The position numbers were made by a program, and so were the translations under genes. Positions 47,210 through 58,516 of a stretch of DNA of 64,000 nucleotides are shown here, one piece after another. The DNA is from Formicarius rufipectus. Its lineage: Eukaryota > Chordata > Aves > Passeriformes > Formicariidae. Positions within the stretch are counted from its first letter, which is position 1. Each line of letters begins with the position of its first letter. The DNA is taken from NCBI GenBank assembly GCA_013399695.1, contig VXAU01002305.1, forward strand, positions 168,919 through 232,918, read 5' to 3'. The notes beneath the pieces were generated by a model. The model worked only from the letters and a program-made list of their open reading frames with translations, did not search any database and was not told the DNA's origin.

Positions 47210-47580
47210 ATCATAGAATCATAGAATATCCTGAATTGGAAGGGACCCACAAGGATCATCAAGTCCAACTTCTTGCCCTTCACAGGACACCCCGAGATTC
47301 ACACCAGAGCACTGTCCAAACACTTCTCGAGCTATCAGGCTTGGAGCTGTGACCGCTTTCCTGGGGAGCCTGTTCCAGTGCCCAGCCATCCTCTGGGGGA
47401 AGAGCGTTTTCCTGATATCCAATCTAAACCTCCCCCAACACAACTACAGGCCATTCCTTCAGGTCCTGTCACTGGTCACCGCAGCGGAGATCAGTGCCTG
47501 CCTCACTGCTTCCCCTTCTGAGGAAGTTGTAGATACCTATGAGGCCTCCCTTTAGGTTCCTCTCCTCCAGTTTGAATAAG
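47210..47580 (-). mobile_element. CR1 LINE, 3' end fragment
   Basis: Begins at the left with two tandem copies of the CR1 terminal octamer in reverse complement (atcatagaatcatagaat), then gaattggaagggacccacaagg. The minus frame 47443-47219 keeps RFRLDIRKTLFPQRMAGHWNRLPRKAV, shown here in two runs: RLDIRKTLFP and GHWNRLPRKAV. The intact terminal repeats suggest a younger copy than the one at 41715. About 370 bp remain. Confidence 0.92.
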
Positions 47581-50500
47581 CAAAGTGAGTAATTTCTTGA
47601 GGAAGATTCTACATGGAAATAAAAGTCAGTCCTCATAGCCTGAGATGAAGGACAGACCTTTAAAAGTGCTGCAATGAGTGCAGGACCTAAGAGGGGCAAA
47701 GGAGAAAACAGTATTATAGGGTCTAAAAGTTTGACTGTTTTTTGTTTAGTCCTCAGTAGTGTGATAAGAAAAAGCAAAATTATCAGTTTCTGGTGGTTAC
47801 TGGTCAGTTCTATAGTTTCTTATACATTGCTAGATTAAAAAACCCTTGAAAACAAAGCCAAAGCAAAGCTATATATAGAACCACATAACTATTATATGCA
47901 TCAGTTTTGCAAGGGCCAGTATTTGTTTAGCTTTCTGAGGTAGAGGTTCAGCTGAAAGCAGCAGGAAATGTGTGAAATAAATGCCAAAGGATCTTGACTA
48001 CTTGTTACACACAGGCTTTTCTTATTTTTTTTTGTGCTGCCATAAAGTGGTTATCTGAGTTTACCCATTTAAAATGTATGTTACGATGTTGCCCATAACC
48101 AGAGAAGGAGCCAATGCTGTGTTTCATAGGATAGGCTTTTATTAAAAGAAGATTCCAGGGGAATGGAATCCAGAAGGTGGAAGAATTTGATGTTGTGTTA
48201 ATGTGTAACTAATCGATATCTGAACGACGTAGAATGAAGCTTACTATAAGTTGATCAGTGTCAAACCAGAGGGGACACTTCATTTCCCTCTTACAAGACA
48301 TTCTTCATCAGGTGAGATACTGAACTGATTGGTGTTTTGGTGGGAAATTTAAATCAATTATTTTTAAAAAATCAAGGATTTAACATCCATTTTTTAGAGG
48401 TTTGCAAAGACAAGATTTTAGTTACTCAGAAAAACTATGATAGAATGTTGAGCATCTCTGAAGAAATCTTACGTTTAGGTCCTGGCTGTTCACAATGGTC
48501 ACTGTTTCTGTTCCGGTATTCAGGACAGCAGTATCATCCAGAAACTTTAAAATGCCTTGTATGTCCAATCAGAATTACTTAAGAAGTTACACTTGTCCAC
48601 AGTTGTATATGTAACAGCAGACACAAAGGATGGGACAATGTAATTTTGAATTGTAATTTGTAAAAACTAAATACATTTTGAAAGATGTTTCACTTTGAAA
48701 GACACAATATTATAACTGAGTCAATATCATTAGTCAATCACTTCATTCAGATTCTTTATCCTTACTGGTGTTTCTGGTGTTAGATTTTTGTGTTTGTTTC
48801 ACAGTGCTTTCTGGATTTGTTTGATCTTTGGTGTAGTAAAACCTGAGATCTCATTCATGTTCCAGATGTCTTTGCCTTTTTCTACAGTGTTTTTGGTTTT
48901 GTTGTTTACCGGTATAACAAATGCTTACAGATAGCAATTTTATTTTCTAAAGTATTGGTGATCAGTTTTCATCAAATTACAGCTTACTTTCTGCAACTGA
49001 TCTTTAAAAGATCACTATTACCTCTTTTTTTCCCCCCAAATTGTAATATTTTGTTATAACAACTGAGAAACTGAAATAGTTCACCAACCAGATATCTACT
49101 CAGGCCCTGGTTTAGGTGGAGTAAGTAGAGACGTAAATGAAAACATTTATTAGTTTTGATTTCTTCTTAGCTTTAAACATTGCTCCTCCTCTCCTCGTTC
49201 TGGTAAGCCTTTGTAGGGAGTTGTTCTGCTCACTGTGTGTTCTTTTTATATTGGGCTTCACTGTCTTGATGAAGTTTGCCTTGTTGCTTCTCTGTGTAGA
49301 GCAAAGTAAGTGTACTGACTCTCATTGCCTCTGGATTGTGGACAGAAATTGTGATGTTACTTTTTGACTGAAAAGAAATTTGTGATAATGTGCCATGTGC
49401 ATTTAAAGACACCTCAGATTCTACTTAGGAGAGCAATTTTTTTCCTGTGTAATCCGTACTGCAAATGTTTTACTTGTCTGCTTACATACAGCCTTAGTTC
49501 AAAAAAATCATTCGTAGTCATCAAGCTTTCTGAATCAGCACTATAGAAGATATACAAGATAATTTCGCTTAGTCTCATGCTGATGTTTTGAAGGGCTATG
49601 ATGTTCAGTTCAGGCACAAGAAAGAGAAGATACCTCATGGAGGATATTAAACTGTACATGTGCAGAGACTGCTGTGCTGTCGGGGTAGGGACTTCTGGAA
49701 AGGAGTTTCTTGTTTTTCCTCCATACTTGCGGATCAGGAAAAACTTCATTTTAATATAGTTTTGGCAATGCATGTTTTGTTATGGTTTACACTTGGGAGT
49801 TTATTCTCATGCAGTTTTACCTAACAAAGGGTTTCAACACTTTTGAGAGAAGAACACTGAAGTCATGCTACTTCCTTCCTATTAACTTCTGAACCTAGAT
49901 GAATCTTTCATCAGTATCTCCTTGTATGCTTTTCCATTTCTGAAATCCATGCTGAAAACCCTCAAACCCCTTATCTTTGACAGTGAATGTGAGACAACTT
50001 GAGGCTTTTCATTAGATTCAGATTTAGGTGTAAGCTCATCTCTTAACAATATTTGGAACTGTGTCTTTCAAATATTTTCTAAGAAACAGTCATGTAGTTG
50101 CAGAGGTTTATTCCAGATGCTCTTCACATTCTATTTCTGCTGTGGAGTTATTTTGACTGTTTACAATATTACCTACTCTAGTAGTTCAGATTTTTAGTTT
50201 TTGTTCTGATTTTTTTCCCTTTAAATCCACAGAAGAAACAAAACTTCATTTGCAATTCAAATAAAGTACCTAACCTTTGCAGTTCAGGCATTTAAATCTC
50301 TGTTCAGATAATGCTGAGTAAATTGCTTAGTGGGAAGAATCTTAGCACTTTCAGGTAACTACAAAGGAACTGACTCTATTTCTCTTCCTGCAAATTTACC
50401 TTTCAGTTGTGAAAAATGTGTAAATAAAGTCTCAATTTGGTGATAATGAGGTTGCATTCTCCAATAGTCAGTACACAGGTACAATGGACCATATCTTCCA

Positions 50501-51415
50501 GTTTAATTACTTCTTTAGAATATTGCTATATGGGTAAAGTATGTTTTCACCTCTTCAACAGAAATTACTGTGTTGGAAGGAAGACAATGTCTAGAATTCT
50601 GAACATCTACACTTGTTAGTGATGTAACTTACTACATCTGTGTTTGTTTACATTTGTAATTGAGTCCATTTAAATGCAAGGTTGAAACACTTGTATTTGT
50701 TTGGGGAAGCGTGATATTATTTTCATGCATTTTTAACATGCATCATAGAAATGCTGTATTTATTACTGCTGTCCTGTAGTGTGCACCACAGTCCCACAGC
50801 ATCCTGTCTTTTCCCACCATACTTTAATTCATGGTAAAGTGGAGTTTGCCATAGTCTTTTGCATTACACAGTCCTGAAAGACTGCTTTCATCATTTATAA
50901 TCGTTTCCCTATTCCTCATGGATGTTTGGAAAATCCTTATACAGTACACAAGTAAATTTCATGCTTGAAATTTATGATGCCTCACTAGAGGTGAAAGACA
51001 GAGTGACATTCTTACAGATACCTTTAAAATGTTCAGCTGTACAATGGCAGTGTATTTTGGTTTCATAGTTACAGAAAAATATCATTCACTCCTTTTAAGT
51101 TGTCCAAGAAATTAGGGTGACATGAGGTTGGAGGAGGCCACCCAGGTCATGAAGTTTAGCTCTTGCAATGGCCATAATGATACCATGGAAGTCTGCTTCA
51201 GAAGAAGCCACAAAAAACTCACTCGGTGTGTGTCTAAGTTAAGGGAACTTAGAAAATTTGTTGGATTAGGAACTAAAGCAGGGAGACAAACCTCCTTTAA
51301 TTTCAAAACAAATTTTTAATTAAGATATGATAAATGGAAGGATAACAGTTCCTAGCTATGAGATACATAGATATATATATATATATTGAAGAGGGAAACA
51401 AAACAACCAGGACTG
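47581..51415. other. Intronic AT-rich DNA, no exon seen
   Basis: No recognised coding sequence. A segment at 51115-51175 loosely resembles the reverse complement of a CR1 3' end (gaggttggaggagg, then catgaag), but it is too diverged to call. Confidence 0.4.
51370..51386. repeat. Short (AT)n tract
   Basis: atatatatatatatat immediately left of the GC-rich block. It may be native or an insertion-site feature. Confidence 0.8.
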
Positions 51416-52037
51416 AACGAATAAACCCCCACACACAGTCTGTCCCTGTCGGGCACAGTGGTATTTACGGACAGCAGGCGATGAGATGAGTGGCCGGTGC
51501 TGGGCTGCCCCCGGGGGGTTGGTGGATGGAAGAAAGGCTTTGGTGTGTCCCTCCAAAAGCTGTGCAAAATCCCACTGTGGGGTCGGTGGGGAGAAGCTGC
51601 TCAGGAAGGGCAAAGGTCTGGGATCCTCTTCCCTCGGCTTGTGGTCTGCTGGCCTCTGGGCTGGAGCCTCCGATGTAAAGGCCCCTCACGTCTGGGCTCG
51701 GCCCCGCTGGGCTCCCTCAGGAAAGCCCGATGTAAGAGCCCTGGCTAGCGATGTCGTCTCCCTCCCTCTTGGGCACAAGGAACTCTGCAAAATCCAGGGA
51801 TTGGGAAAAAAAACGTAAGGAAAACAAGGAAAGAAACGAAACTCAGGCAGAGGTTTCTCCCTGAGCCGTCTCTCCCCTGCCAACTGCAAAACCAGAATGT
51901 CCGCTTCGCCCACTCCGTAAATCACCAATCACCTTGCTTCTTTTGTTAGAGGCAAGTGGACGAAGGTAGGCCCATTCACCCCTCATTCTGGTGGTAGGGG
52001 GAAGGAAAATTCCACTAGATTCTAACACTATAACAGT
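51416..52037 (-). mobile_element. GC-rich block, possible LTR, orientation uncertain
   Basis: A sharply bounded 620-bp GC-rich segment in AT-rich intron. On the minus strand it begins TGTTATAGTG near 52037 and contains a CCAAT-type GTGATTGGTG (51923-51932 region). It includes an internal near-repeat of about 17 bases (cgatgtaaaggcccc near 51669, cgatgtaagagccct near 51727). The far end has no secure CA terminus or target duplication. A GT-rich, pyrimidine-rich interior and lack of any coding family fit an LTR better than an exon. It could instead be a decayed processed sequence. The many frames here on both strands are composition artefacts. Confidence 0.4.
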
Positions 52038-54242
52038 AACCATTTCAGTTTATCACATAATTTAATTCTGGCAGCATTACTATACAGATAGTAATTGTTT
52101 CCTTTTTTTAACTTCTTTTATCTCACCAGATTTGTGGTGATATCAGTGGTAGGAATTCATCTGGAAGACATCTAACACTCGTAAGAGAGAAGCAAAGCAT
52201 ACAAAGAGTGGTAGTTTCTACAGCTGAAGGATTCTAAGTCTTGTAGGATTTAATGCCTCTTTATCTTCTTCTAGTCGGTCTGTCCTTTTCCTCCTTGCTA
52301 TCCTGTGTGAAATAACATCTTGTGCAATACATGCACTATATGATAATTTCAGTGGGACTGGGTACACAGAATTTCATTCAGGAAGCAATGATACCTTTTG
52401 CATAGTGAGTAGTACATTTCTCAAGTCATACTTCAATGCAAATGTTTAAAGGAAAAAAAAATTGTAGCACATCACTATCTTGTGGGGAAGATATGGAAGA
52501 GAGCTTATTTAAAGTAAAACCCCAAAAGTCCCCAACCAGCTAACCAACCAACCCAGAAAATCCAGGCCTACCCTTGAACCACAACAAAAACTCACCTTCT
52601 TTTGGTGGGGAAAAGAGAAGACTATTATTAGCTATTGCTTTTAAATCAAGATACATTGCTTGAAATACAAAGAATTTTTTAAAATTACTTGGAGTTGTGT
52701 AGTGTGTGTTCATGCTTTTTTGCTTCTTGGAGACATCATCTAAAACATGAATGGTGTATTAGTAAGAACAACTACTTTTAGTACAGTTTTAAAGTACCTT
52801 AATGCTTTCTAGAAAGCATGGCCATACAAATTTTGCATTTAAGAAGTATTTATACTTTAAAGAAACTTCAGGGTTGTGTGTTGTAGTGTTCAGCAGGAGA
52901 CATCATAATGCTTTTCTGTCATTTCAGCAAAAATTTGAGAGGAAGCAAATTAACCTCCCTGCATTTTTTTATCCTGCTAAACTTTGGACTGAAAGACTGG
53001 TAAGAAGCATTATTAATTGAACTAAGTACTGATTAGTGTGGTGGCTGTGCAGTATTTTCTCAATTGCAGACACATCCATTGAAGATGTTTCGGAAAGTAG
53101 AAAATGTAGTCATTTAACAGAGTGAATTATTTTTTCCAGTAAGAATCAATGTAAGAAAGAAGAGAGGTGTGGGCTCATGAATTATAGAATATTACCCATT
53201 TTTCAGTCCTTACCTCTTACTGAAGTGGTTTGTCTCATTTAGCTGTCAGATCAAGTCATATATATCATGCTGTTTATGATGGCAATGTTAACATAGCTGT
53301 TCAGAAGGAGGAAACGGGTGCTAAGGGTAAAGATACCAAGTGTTCCCTTACAAAGCTAAAGCAGCTGAGATCTTTAGGAACAATGGCATATTCTCAAAAG
53401 CAAAAATCTCTGAGAAATCTGATGTCTCTGCTGATCATTCTCTTGCATCTCCATGTCATACATACCTCCTTCTCTATTTGTACTGTTTGTTTCTGAAGTT
53501 CCTGCAGATTTCTCCCTACCACCTTGTCCTGCCATTAACTTCAACAGGAAAAATCCCTCACTCTGTCAAACTTAGCCAGTTCAGCTGCAAAATATAGAAT
53601 AATTAATAGAACAAAATTGAGGATGAAAGTATAGAACAGTACACAGAGAAGTGATGGATAACAATGTTCTTGTGGAGCTTGGGTTTTGATTTTTTTTCCC
53701 TAGTTTTTTAACTTACATTCCAGCTCTTCTGTGAAATAGAATGCTGTCCTTGCTGCTGCTTTCCTGCTGAATAGTGTTAAAGAGCTATGAAAGATCCTAT
53801 GCCTGGTGATTAGTAGATCCAGTAGCTGTATCAAAACAATTCTGTGGTCCAGTTAAGTCTGTACTGGCACTTTACAATTAATGTATATGCCACTGGTCAG
53901 CTGAAAGCAAAAACGTCCCTTTTTTGGTGATGGTTCAAGAGAGACATATTTTCAGAGAGTGTGTCTAAGTTTCTATTTTGAGGGCAGAATATTTCAGTAT
54001 GTATTTATCCTTCAAGTTTTAAAAAATCTGTTACAGTACATTGGTGTACCATGGTAGTTGTTTAACAATGAATTTACGATCTGGTAAATCTTAAAGTATG
54101 TGAAAGAGCACTACACATTGCAGATTTAAATACAAGTATAGGACCTTTTCTTTTTTATAGGCTTTACTTCCATAATGTGTAACATTTGCTTTCCTAGCTT
54201 AGTAAACTAAAGCAGCACTATTCTCTTTTAACCCTTTTAATT
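52038..54242. other. Intronic AT-rich DNA with one exon-like segment
   Basis: Apart from the exon-like segment at 52928-52999 there is nothing to report. A short CCAA-rich run (ccaaccagctaaccaaccaaccc) lies at 52532-52554. Confidence 0.45.
52928..52999 (+). other. Exon-like segment, 72 nt, symmetric phase 0-0
   Basis: Preceded by a good acceptor (gcttttctgtcatttcag ending at 52927) and followed by a donor, ACTG|GTAAGA, at 53000. The 24 codons are open, with QKFERKQINLPAFFYP then AKLWTERL. No family was recognised, and the phase does not join with the other candidates. It may be a chance pseudo-exon, which are common in long introns. Confidence 0.2.
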
Positions 54243-54482
54243 ATTCATAAGTGACAGGACTTGAGGAAATGGCATGAAGCTGACTCATGGGAGGTGTAGT
54301 CTGGATATCAGGAAAAGGATCTTTGCCCAGAGGGTGGTTGGGCACTGGAATAGGCTCCCCATGGATTTGGACAACATTCTTGGGCACATGGTGGGATTGT
54401 TGGGGTTTCATGCACAGGGTGAGGAATTGCACTTGTTGGTCCTTGTGAATCTCTTCCTGCTCAGCATATTTTGTGACTATAC
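54243..54482 (+). mobile_element. CR1 LINE, 3' end fragment with small internal deletions
   Basis: Plus orientation: GACAGGACTTGAGGAAATGG, GGCATGAAGCTGACTCATGG, a GATATCAGGAAAAGG block, CCAGAGGGTGGTTGGGCACT and ATAGGCTCCCCATGGA, then a terminal part ending in ggtccttgtgaatctcttcc...atattttgtgac. Only 240 bp remain. The interval between the ATGGA block and the terminal block is shorter than usual, so some sequence has been lost. Confidence 0.85.
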
Positions 54483-56057
54483 TTGTGGAGTAAGCATATT
54501 GCAATTTCTGGTTGCATTTCACTTTTCATCTAATTGTGCACTCGCTCTGTATATACTAGATTTCTCCTCATGACTATAACTGTTAATTTTGGCCTTTTTC
54601 TTTCTTTGGTTCGTAAAATTTAATTTCCTAATGGAAAGCAGTATTTCAGATATGGAGGTAACATGAATGTATCATATGGTTTACTGGAAACTTTTGTGCA
54701 CACGTTTGTTATGAATTTATATATTTGTGGTGTTTTCTTGGTGGTCCTAGTAAAGATGCTCTTGCTGATGGGTAGTTTCTGTTAGTGAATTGATACAGAG
54801 CATATAAAAAAATTTGCTTTTAGTAGAACATGTTGAACTAGAAAATTGTGCCTTTTTTATAGCTGAATGTTTAAATGCAGACTAAAGCAGTAATCAGAGG
54901 AAAACTGATTACCTTCTGACTGCCTGCTCTTTTTTTATTTTTTTTTGTGAACACTACATTTCTCTTCCCTAGTTGGTGTTTTTTATTCCAATTGGAGACA
55001 TACTGGAAAGTTCTGCACTCTTCAGCAGTAGTCTGTGAAAGAGGGAAATTTTGTCTTATTTTAGCAATGAAGGATAGGGCATTTTTCACTGACTTTAACC
55101 TCCCTAATCATTAGTTCATAGAAATAATTTAGGGTTACTTTTATTTTTTATATTACTTTGTATTGATCTCATTACTTATTCTGCTAGTTTTCTAGTTTTG
55201 AAAAGACATAATATTAAATGATGTGGTTAGGGTTAGGGAGAAGAAATTATTTGTGGCAGACTTGGATAGTACCTTTGAATGTATTGCTGAGTTTCTGGTG
55301 TGTGGCTGGGTTAAACTCTGATCACTTATTCCTCTTTTGTCATTTTTTTTTTCTGTGTCTTAATTGGGTTTTAATTTCTTTGCCTCCATCTGGTCTTCAG
55401 TTTCTGTTACAGAGTGTCTTGTAAGTTGTTCTAGAAACAATTTTACATCAGTTGTATGTATATTATATATTCAGAAAAACTGTAGTCATAGTTCTCATGC
55501 TTACATAATTGCAGGTAAAATGCTATGACTTCGAATCTTTGTTACTTTTTTAAAAAAAATTTTGCTTTCTGAGTATCGTTATTACATGTTTATTAGTTTT
55601 TATGTTTAATGGGCTCTTAAACTACTTTTGCAGATTTTGAAAGTAGGACTTAGTATAATTATAAAGTCATTCACTGTCTTTTGAAAGAACTGTGCAGTTT
55701 TGACCACTATTTATCCCTTGAGACACTATTCTTCATAGTTTGTGTTTTTCAGTTTGTTCTTTGATCTTCAGTTCTTTTGAAATTGTTAGATAAATACCAC
55801 CAAATCCTTGTCATTAATCACACTGCGTGAAGCAGCTTCTGCATTTTGGGTAGACTCCTATATTTGTCAACAAAATGTACTGAGAACTGAGAAACTGTCT
55901 TACAGTTCCTGTCAAGGTTCTAATGATGGTGTTAAAATATGTCAATTGCCACATGATAGTAAATTCTTCTGTACCTGGAGATGTGTTTGGTTGCTTAGTT
56001 TTCTGCTACTTAGCAGCACTGCTATTGTCTGAAAGTCAAGTGTATTTGCCTTGGTCT
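54483..56057. other. Intronic AT-rich DNA, no gene seen
   Basis: No recognisable coding frame. Two adjacent TTAGGG hexamers at about 55227-55238 are too few for an interstitial telomeric tract. Confidence 0.5.
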
Positions 56058-56478
56058 TAACTGGTAAGACTGTCCTGCAGGAATCACAAACACTGAGGCC
56101 AGCTGGGAAGTCTGAAGCAATGAAGACTTACCCTTACTAAAGGAGGATCATTCTAGGAAACATGTAATCAAACTGAACATGGACAAGTCCATGGGACCTG
56201 GTGAGGTACATCCGTGAGTGCTGAGAGGGCTGGCCAGTGTCAGTGTGAGACCATTTCAATAATCTTTGAAAGGTTGTAGTGGCAAAAATCCATTCAAGGG
56301 AAAATCTGTTTGACTTAATTGGCATATGAGAGGTTGTGAAGATTGTCATTGGAATTACTCACAACCTGACCGGACACAGCTCAGAGCAATCTGCTATAGT
56401 TGACACTGCTCTGAGCAGGGGCGTTGGACTAGATAGCCTCCTGAGGTTTCTTCCAACCTTAGACATTATAGGATTGTA
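56058..56478 (+). mobile_element. CR1 LINE with large internal deletion
   Basis: The left part (56058-56280) matches the region leading into the RT: CCTGCAGGAATCACA, a GTCTGAAGCAATGAAGAC block, GGAGGATCA, then codons for MDKSMGPGEVHP and ATAATCTTTGAAAGG. The right part (about 56370-56478) is the extreme 3' end: ACACTGCTCTGAGCAGGGGC, GTTGGACTAGATAG and TTTCTTCCAACCTTAGA. The intervening RT core is absent, so most of the reverse transcriptase has been deleted, leaving about 90 bp of poorly matched sequence between the two parts. Confidence 0.82.
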
Positions 56479-56639
56479 TATATGGGGGTTTTTAAGTAGT
56501 AATTCCCTTAAGACAGAAAAAGGTCTTTGTGTGTTGCAATCATCACATCTGGTAAGTAGCAGATATCTACTAAATGATTGTTTTATAGTGTTACTTCCTG
56601 GCTTCAATAACTTAGCTTTCACATGTGTTTTACTTTCAG

Positions 56640-56779
56640 GAAATGCAAAATCTCCTTCTTGTCCCACATTTGTATCAGAAGTGGCAATTTATTGCCTAGA
56701 CCCTTTATCACATTTTACTTTTAAGCCTGTTGTATTAGCATATATAGGAAGTTTTATGGGATGTAGTGATTTTCGAAAG
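56640..56779 (+). other. Exon-like segment, 140 nt, phase 1-0
   Basis: Acceptor tgttttactttcag ends at 56639 and donor CGAAAG|GTATGT begins at 56780. Only one of the three forward frames is open; it contains SPSCPTFVSEVAIYCLDPL and KPVVLAYIGSFMG, partly hydrophobic. No known family comes to mind. The segment lies 160 bp after a CR1 copy. The open frame extends 5' beyond the acceptor into the CR1, which weakens the case that the boundaries are selected. Confidence 0.25.
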
Positions 56780-57211
56780 GTATGTCCTTTTATGTGGCCT
56801 TATTTTACTAATTAAAATATCTTTTCCACTCTTGTTTTTCCTTGGAAAGTCATTAAGTATTCAATATGTTACTGGGGGCAGCTTCAAAATTCTTAGCTGT
56901 GTTACTAAAAATTGTAACTTCTTTTTGCCACAGAGAATAAACAATGCTTTGAGCTTAAAGACCATATCTTACAGGTCTTATATATGCAGTTTGCATTGAT
57001 ACTTCCTTCTAAGTAATAAATATGATGACCACAAATTGGATTTAGATTTATGCCTGATTTCACTCCAGCAGAAGATACATTAATTCTAAAAGGAAAACAC
57101 GTAGCTGTAAAAGATAGTACCAATAACGCAGAGGAAAGTTGCTAAATGTTCATTATGAACAATGCTGAAATAAACAACTTTACTTTTTTTGCTCATTTAA
57201 AGGTAAAGCTT
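56780..57211. other. AT-rich intronic DNA, nothing seen
   Basis: Short frames only, none recognisable; no repeat boundary except at the right edge where the LTR-like composite begins. Confidence 0.5.
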
Positions 57212-57412
57212 TGTAAGTTTTGCTTGGCTCCCCGCCAAACACCAGCTGTGAGCTGGTCGGCTCTTCCAACCCCCCTCCTGAAAAGAGGAAAAAAAAAAGT
57301 AGCAAAAAGTAAAATGTAGTAAAGGAATATATATATTTACAGATATTTCAAGTATATACAGCTAAATACTATGTACATATGGTACAAGTATTCCAAGCAA
57401 TCCCAAACGCCT

Positions 57413-57456
57413 CCAAAAGGGAAAAGGGGAAAAGGGAAAGCGGAAAAGGACATAAA
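57413..57456 (+). repeat. Purine-rich AAAAGGG tandem tract
   Basis: Imperfect repeats of aaaagggg/aaaaggga type, all purine but for one cg, inside the LTR-like composite. Together with the agagaagagaaaagagag tract at 57648-57672 it gives the element a strongly strand-biased composition. Confidence 0.8.
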
Positions 57457-57779
57457 GGGTAAAAACAAAATAATCCCACACAATCGAATCCCAGGAATTA
57501 GGTCAGTAAAACAACTAATACAATAGTTGTTTTGAGTTTCTTTCGTTCTCTGCCAACACAGACAACAGCTCTCAGCCAGGCCTTAGCTCACATAGATAAG
57601 CAGGACCCAAACACTGAGAGCTCCTGGCTCTGTGCCCACCCGACAAGGGAGAGAAGAGAAAAGAGAGAGAGAGGAGCCTTCCTCTCTGTCCTTATACACC
57701 TGATTATCTAAGGGAATGATATGGAATACTTGCTTAGTTTTGCCCCCAGTTTCTAGGGAAGGCCTACAGACAAACTACC

Positions 57780-58516
57780 ACAAGCGGTAGGAGAAATGAA
57801 CCCGACTCAAGAGAGATTACAAGTCAGAGTTACAATTTGCTAAAAAGATTACAATAAATACAATGACACAGAGAAAAATTTGGTTTTAAACCACAAAAAA
57901 AAGATATATAACCTGGCAGCTGGGGTATGAACAGAATGGAGTTTGTTAGCCCTGTGCTGAGTGCCACGTGGTCAACCTAAGTAAAAAGAAAAGAAACCTG
58001 TTGGTGAGGATGATAGTCGCAATCTTGCCAAGAGTGGCAGTCACAGTCCTGTTGAGGTTCTGGTCCTCCTCTGGATCCAATGAGTGGTACCATAAGTCCC
58101 AAAACCCCAAGATTATATATGCTCAGGTTCATGTGGTGTGCTGGTTTAGAGTTAAACTAGCAGGAGAAATTAATCCAACTCGGAGTGGGATTCCAAGTCA
58201 GAATAACAATTTAATAAAAAAGATCACAAAATACACTGACACAAAAGGAAAATCCATTTGACCCACAAAAACAGATGTACAGCCATGCACAGTGGGGCAC
58301 AAGTAGAATGGAGCTCATCAACCCCTGTGCTGAGCACCATGTACCCCCCCACCCCAAGTTCAAAGTCAAAAGAAAGGAAGAAATCTGCTGGTGAAAATGA
58401 TGGTTGCAGCCCGGTGGCAGTCTCAGTCCTGTTGAGTCTCTGGTCCTCCTCTGGATCTGACAGGAGATCGCGGTGGTCCCAAAACCCCAAGCTCATCTCT
58501 TCTTGGGCTCAGATGG
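57780..58516 (-). repeat. Tandem duplication A (two units, period about 380)
   Basis: Anchor matches between the units include caagtcagagttacaattt at 57821 with caagtcagaataacaattt at 58192, and tcctgttgaggttctggtcc at 58048 with tcctgttgagtctctggtcc at 58428. Offsets of about 371 and 380 show small indels between otherwise collinear copies. The copies also share cccaaaaccccaag. Divergence of several percent indicates that duplication is not recent. Confidence 0.8.

Noticed and set aside
51115..51320. Another CR1 fragment (minus)
   Set aside because: Only the first 50 bases resemble the CR1 3' end and block order cannot be followed.
55227..55238. TTAGGG repeats as interstitial telomere
   Set aside because: Only two adjacent hexamers, expected by chance in 64 kb.
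56336..56815. 159-codon plus frame as a gene
   Set aside because: Begins inside a CR1 3' end and crosses likely splice sites; only its 56640-56779 portion was kept as an exon candidate.
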